64,000 nt of DNA. Origin: Physcia stellaris (taxonomy: Eukaryota; Ascomycota; Lecanoromycetes; Caliciales; Physciaceae). The position numbers and the translations under genes were made by a program. Location of the stretch: NCBI GenBank assembly GCA_018902385.1, contig JABSSW010000023.1:496001-560000 (forward strand), given 5' to 3'. Positions 59,955 to 64,000 of the stretch are shown piece after piece; the first letter of the stretch is position 1, and the number at the start of each line of letters is the position of its first letter. The notes below the pieces were generated by a model. It saw only the letters and a list, made by a program, of their open reading frames with translations. It did no database searches and was not told the origin of the DNA.

Positions 59955-60296
59955 CTGGGAATTCTATGGACGGAAAGTGGTGTAGATATACGATCCGACC
60001 AACCAAGGGCTATCCTGGGAACGAGGCCACAAACAGTACTCTGTGCCCTCCATCAAATAGAGTATTGTTGTGAGATGGGGGAATTAGAATGACTGAATAT
60101 CATTAATGGACCTAAGGCATCCTCAGGGTCGTCTCGTTCAGGTTAGTCCACTCGGCTATCGATTATAGCGTCTTGGCGATAGACCGCTTTGCAATGTTTA
60201 CTTGTAAACATCGAGCAGATTTACAGGGTACGCAAAGATTGGGAAGATATATCACAGCGATCTTCATGACTATTGCCATCATAATTCAATTTTTAT
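59955..60296. promoter_or_regulatory. Shared divergent promoter, DAD2 / SGO1
   Basis: Only 342 bp separate the start codons of two mitotic genes read outward, so the promoters overlap or are shared. I see no full MCB (ACGCGT) or TATA box here. Confidence 0.6.
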
Positions 60297-62735
60297 ATGG
60301 CGCGACTAAATGAGGTTTCTGCTCCCATAGAGTCAGTCGACGCCCGTGAGCATATACATGTACAATCATGACAACCACTTCTAACAGCCTCTAGTAAAGC
60401 GCCGCTTCGTTCGTCAAAATCGTGAGCTCGCACGGTAAGTTACTGGTATATTCTTTCGCATAATTTCATGACTAATCCACACAAGTATCAACTCGAATCA
60501 GTCCGTCCGTATACGAAACCTCGAAAGTGAGATATCCCGGCTACTGTCAGAGAATATTGCGTTCAGGGAGCGCGTCATCAAGTTAGAATATGCGGTGGAC
60601 AGATTCCCAGGCCAGCCTGCTGTGGATGATGTAGGATCGATACGATCAAAGTTGGAGGCAAAATTGGGCCAGCTGGGTTATCTGGTACAGGAGCTTGGAA
60701 AAGCACATGGTAATCTAAGCATGAGTCGAAAGTCTCGCCGGCAATCTACACCACAAAGGTCCCTGAGGAAGTCTCCCGATCGAATTACTCTCGCGGATAT
60801 CAGTAGGAACCCACAGAATCCTCCTTTACCACCGATCATAGAAGACAAGTTATTTCCAAGACGGACATTAGAGTACGTGTTTAATCTATCGAATTGGAGT
60901 CTTTGTACTGATGCTTATCAGATCCGAGGAGCTACTGGATATCGTTGACAATGCGAAGCACATGGACTCGCCCGAACTTGGTCCTCCACCCACAGCCACT
61001 TTTGATGAAGGAGATCCAATTAAGTATGATATTCTAGATAAGCCAACGGGAGACAAAGCAGCTTTGATTGATGGCGGTAATGTTCGGGACTCATGCAACT
61101 CCAACCCTGAGACAAGAAGAAAGCGTCGGGAGAGCTCGCATCGTATAGACAGCGGCCCATCAGATCCGAGCGACGAATCCCATTACGACCGCGTACGAGC
61201 AGGGAATGCTTTAGTGGTAAAATCACAGCCACTGAAAGTTGGTGCGAAGCGAAAGCTTAACATTCGCGAGGATGGAGAGGGCAACGAGAAAGAGAAAGCG
61301 TCCGAACAGGAGGCTCCCATATTTCATCGCAGAAGGGGCAGTCCCATAGTGGTGGAGAATGAAGCAGAGCTTGGAGAGTGCAGCTCCAGGGATCCTAGAA
61401 TTCTTAGGCTTCCAGAGCCGCAAGCTACCACGAACCACAACGCCTCATCACGGCAAGAAAGGACGAGGCACACCACTTCAAGCTCAGTTTCCAGAGCTCG
61501 CAAAGCTCTCGGACCCAGTAGGTCCACCATACCCCTTATCAGGTGATAAAGTCACTAACAGACACCAAGAAAGTGTCAATACACATCCTGTACAGTCTCC
61601 AACGAAACTAAAAGCGTCCCTCACAAGTGATAAATTTCGAGACGGGCAAGACCAACCAATTAAGAAGCCACTCAATCAAGGCTCTCCAAATGACATCATT
61701 AATACTCCAATCAAGGGAATCACCTCTGGTGAGGAACGCATCTCGACAGTTCAAGAGGTTGCGAAACAACCAGGAATACCAAGCCCACCCATTCCACTAC
61801 CTGTTAACCCTCAATCATCCAAACAGTCTGCGGCTCGTCCACGATTGCTAGACACGCCGCCGCCTCCGGACATGAGTGTCGGCGCTGCTTCGATAAGTGG
61901 ACGAGCGACCCGCCGACCTCGCGGTTCGGTCAGCTACGCAGAACCTAATCTACGCGACAAGATGAGGCGACCTACAAAGGACTTTGTGGATGCCGTAGGC
62001 GCAGATGATCGACTTCAGCTTGTCAAGGCCGAAGAAGTGAAGCGTGTGGGAAGCGATGCTGAGAAAGGCGGGATCAAGACAGTCATTGTAAAGCGGGAGG
62101 ATCCTGGAGAAGATACGGACACGGCATGGAAGAATCTACCGTTATTATGCGATGGTGAGCGCCCGAGCTCTCAAGGGAGTATTGAGCCCCTAAACCCTTC
62201 GAAGACGAAATCCTCGACAAACAGCCAGCTACCCGCCAGCGTAGCAACCGACACGGGCCATTCTGATCATGGGGCTCACCGTAAGGAAGACTTGAAGTCA
62301 TCATCGATTAGCGGATCCACCATTGCCGCTTTAGTGGCCGGGAGTCACAAAGCTCGCAAACGAGAAAGAGACAGCCTGGATGAGACAACGGGAGAGCCCA
62401 AAGAGCTTATCGAGTCCCATACAAGTTCTCCGATTGACCACATGGCTGGCCAAGACTCCTCGGTACCAGCACGGCCTTCAAGGCGGCACTCTAGCGTAGT
62501 GAAAAGGCCTAATCCAAAGTCATTGGGTGCAACAGCAGCAGATTCTGCAGCTAAAGGAGGAGACCAGAAGAGAGAGAACATGCTAAGCTCAATGGTCAAA
62601 GGAGAAGGGCAAGCAGATAATACAATCGAGGCGAGGGGTGTCAAGAGCATTGGTAGGCTCCAGAAGTCAGCACTTGAAATGAATTCGAGCAGAGCCGAGC
62701 GATCGGCCAGCCGTAGGAGGAGTATGATGCTATGA
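60297..62735 (+). CDS. SGO1: Shugoshin, centromeric cohesion protector
   Basis: Five exons (60297-60345, 60395-60434, 60486-60872, 60922-61517, 61570-62735) give 745 residues. The N-terminal coiled coil is assembled across three exons: VRQNRELARINSNQSVRIRN, then LESEISRLLSENIAFRERV. This is the region that binds PP2A-B56 and/or the chromosomal passenger complex. The long middle is disordered. The C-terminal SGO motif, which binds phosphorylated H2A and centromeric chromatin, reads GRATRRPRGSVSYAEPNLRD followed by KMRRPTKDF. Shugoshin protects cohesin at centromeres and helps correct chromosome attachment. The fourth intron (52 bp, CACTAAC branch) joins RKALGP to KSVNTH. Divergent from DAD2. 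Confidence 0.93.
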
Positions 62736-64000
62736 GGTTTGGAGATAGACGCTAGTTGGAAAATTGCCCAGTTCGGGACCATTTCAGGCCGTGCAAACAA
62801 GTTCGGATTCGAGGTAATTGATTCAAACGTACGGAGATACTCCGTATTCATCCCTTGTTCCCTTAAAGTGAACCACATGTACACTTTGTAGGGTGGGTGG
62901 TTTTGAGGTTCGTATTGGAGTTGTTCGCGGGACCCGTTCTTTGAAGAAAGTTTCAAAGGTGGCAAGACTCACTAAACTAACTCGGATCTTACACAATTGA
63001 GTTACCTTGTTAAGTGACATACTTCCTCTGAGGGAAAAAGAGCCGAGGATCTTAAGGGGAGACTGTTTCAGATGAATGCAGTTGAAAGTTGCACCTCGGA
63101 TGGCCCAAGCAGTTAGGAAGTAGCTGCTAGCTAGAGCACACGGGCACCAGGACTGAACTGATCAACTAATGACGACACGATCTTGACTCGGTGAGCTGAT
63201 AGAGTCGCACGCCGCTCCTACTATCTCAGATTGAGCGGAGGTGTCTCCTGACAGGAGATGGCATCAATATATTGTTATTTGACTACTTTGGAATACGGAG
63301 GGTTTCCACCCGCTTCTCGTAGTCCCACGGGAACTCTGAGAATCATGACGCTACGAGTTTCGTCTTATATACCGCAGTCGTCCGCTTTTGCATCCCGCAT
63401 TGGGGCTGGCGGGTGGGGAAAGCGCTCAAGTATACTCAGAGACAGCCCGCCGTCTTTTAAGGAGAGAACGTGCTGTTGCGAGAACTACATACATGTACCC
63501 TATCCACACCACCGCATACGATTACTCCGTCCTGTTATCTTTCCGCGGCTGCAGAGATCACAGTCACCTCCAAAATCTACTATGTTTCAGCGACATGCTG
63601 TGAGAACTCTTGTCCGGCTAACTTGCGCTATTTTTATCGTGATCGAGGATCTCGCCATGACAGCGTGAACACCAGGCCACGGCCCGCTCAGCTCACTCGT
63701 GATCTAAGAGTGGAGACGAAGTAGTGCATATCGAGCCTAGAGATGTTTTAAAGATCCTGCAGCTACCTAGTACCTTAGCATGCCCAAGTTTTTCGCCAAT
63801 CGAACGCTAATAGTTTCTGAGTGAGGACAAGTCGGTCGAAGGAAGCGACAATGAAAAATCCTCCGAACCTGGCCACTTCTTTCGCCATATTATCCATTGA
63901 CGGCCCATGAAAAGCTACTTTTCTCCGTTGGCACTGAAGCAATCGATTACGACACGTTGCGAATTGCAAGTGCTGGCGAAGGCATTACTCGATTCCTCTT
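62736..64000. other. Intergenic to window end
   Basis: About 1.27 kb downstream of shugoshin. Frames of up to 206 codons exist on the minus strand at 62345-62965, but they are antisense to shugoshin. A 136-codon plus frame (63258-63668) shows no domain. No gene called before the window ends. Confidence 0.45.

Overview
The window is nuclear DNA from a filamentous ascomycete (Pezizomycotina). The evidence is short spliceosomal introns (about 47-150 bp) with CTRAY-like branch points near the 3' end, and a fungal gene set: HymA/Mo25, DASH subunit Dad2, a SUN-family wall protein, a PTH11-like rhodopsin-domain protein, an FSH1-type hydrolase, allantoicase and a Tad-like LINE. The class cannot be fixed from sequence alone. 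Genes are dense, lie on both strands and are functionally mixed. There is no obvious secondary-metabolite cluster, rRNA, tRNA or CRISPR.

Layout. 0.4-20 kb: secreted aspartic protease, PP1 inhibitor Ypi1, OPT-family transporter, PRMT3-like arginine methyltransferase, HymA/Mo25, cytochrome b561, FSH1-like hydrolase, allantoicase and a SUN-family GPI-type wall protein. 20-36 kb: JmjC protein, a CUE-AlkB-GRF fusion, an RBR ubiquitin ligase, peroxin 7, an F-box-like protein, RNA polymerase subunit RPB5 and a rhodopsin-domain membrane protein. 36.4-42.6 kb: an AT-rich island that is a decayed LINE on the minus strand, bracketed by perfect 44-bp inverted repeats. 43-64 kb: mitochondrial Obg GTPase MTG2, an E2-like (FTS/AKTIP-type) protein, three small membrane-protein genes, a vWA-like protein of 903 residues, tRNA m5C methyltransferase NCL1, a conserved coiled-coil protein, and DAD2 and shugoshin head to head.

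Two observations stand out. First, the LINE has an unusual decay signature: over about 6 kb I find no CC and only one GG dinucleotide, while CG and CA/TG are abundant and TA is scarce. This is close to the opposite of classical RIP (CpA to TpA) and implies loss of C before pyrimidines. As a result its peptides lack Gly, Pro and Trp. Second, four otherwise conserved genes (PRMT3-like, rhodopsin-domain, MTG2, and the gene at 56.9-59.0 kb) each carry one frameshift at a 5-nt homopolymer, and one extra base of the same kind repairs each. This points to systematic assembly error rather than four pseudogenes.

Shared themes are limited. DAD2 and shugoshin both act at kinetochores/centromeres and share a 342-bp divergent promoter. 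PRMT3/HymA and MTG2/E2-like are also divergent pairs. Exon boundaries below were placed by splice signals, reading phase and family conservation; every reconstructed coding length is a multiple of three, after adding one base in the four frameshifted genes.
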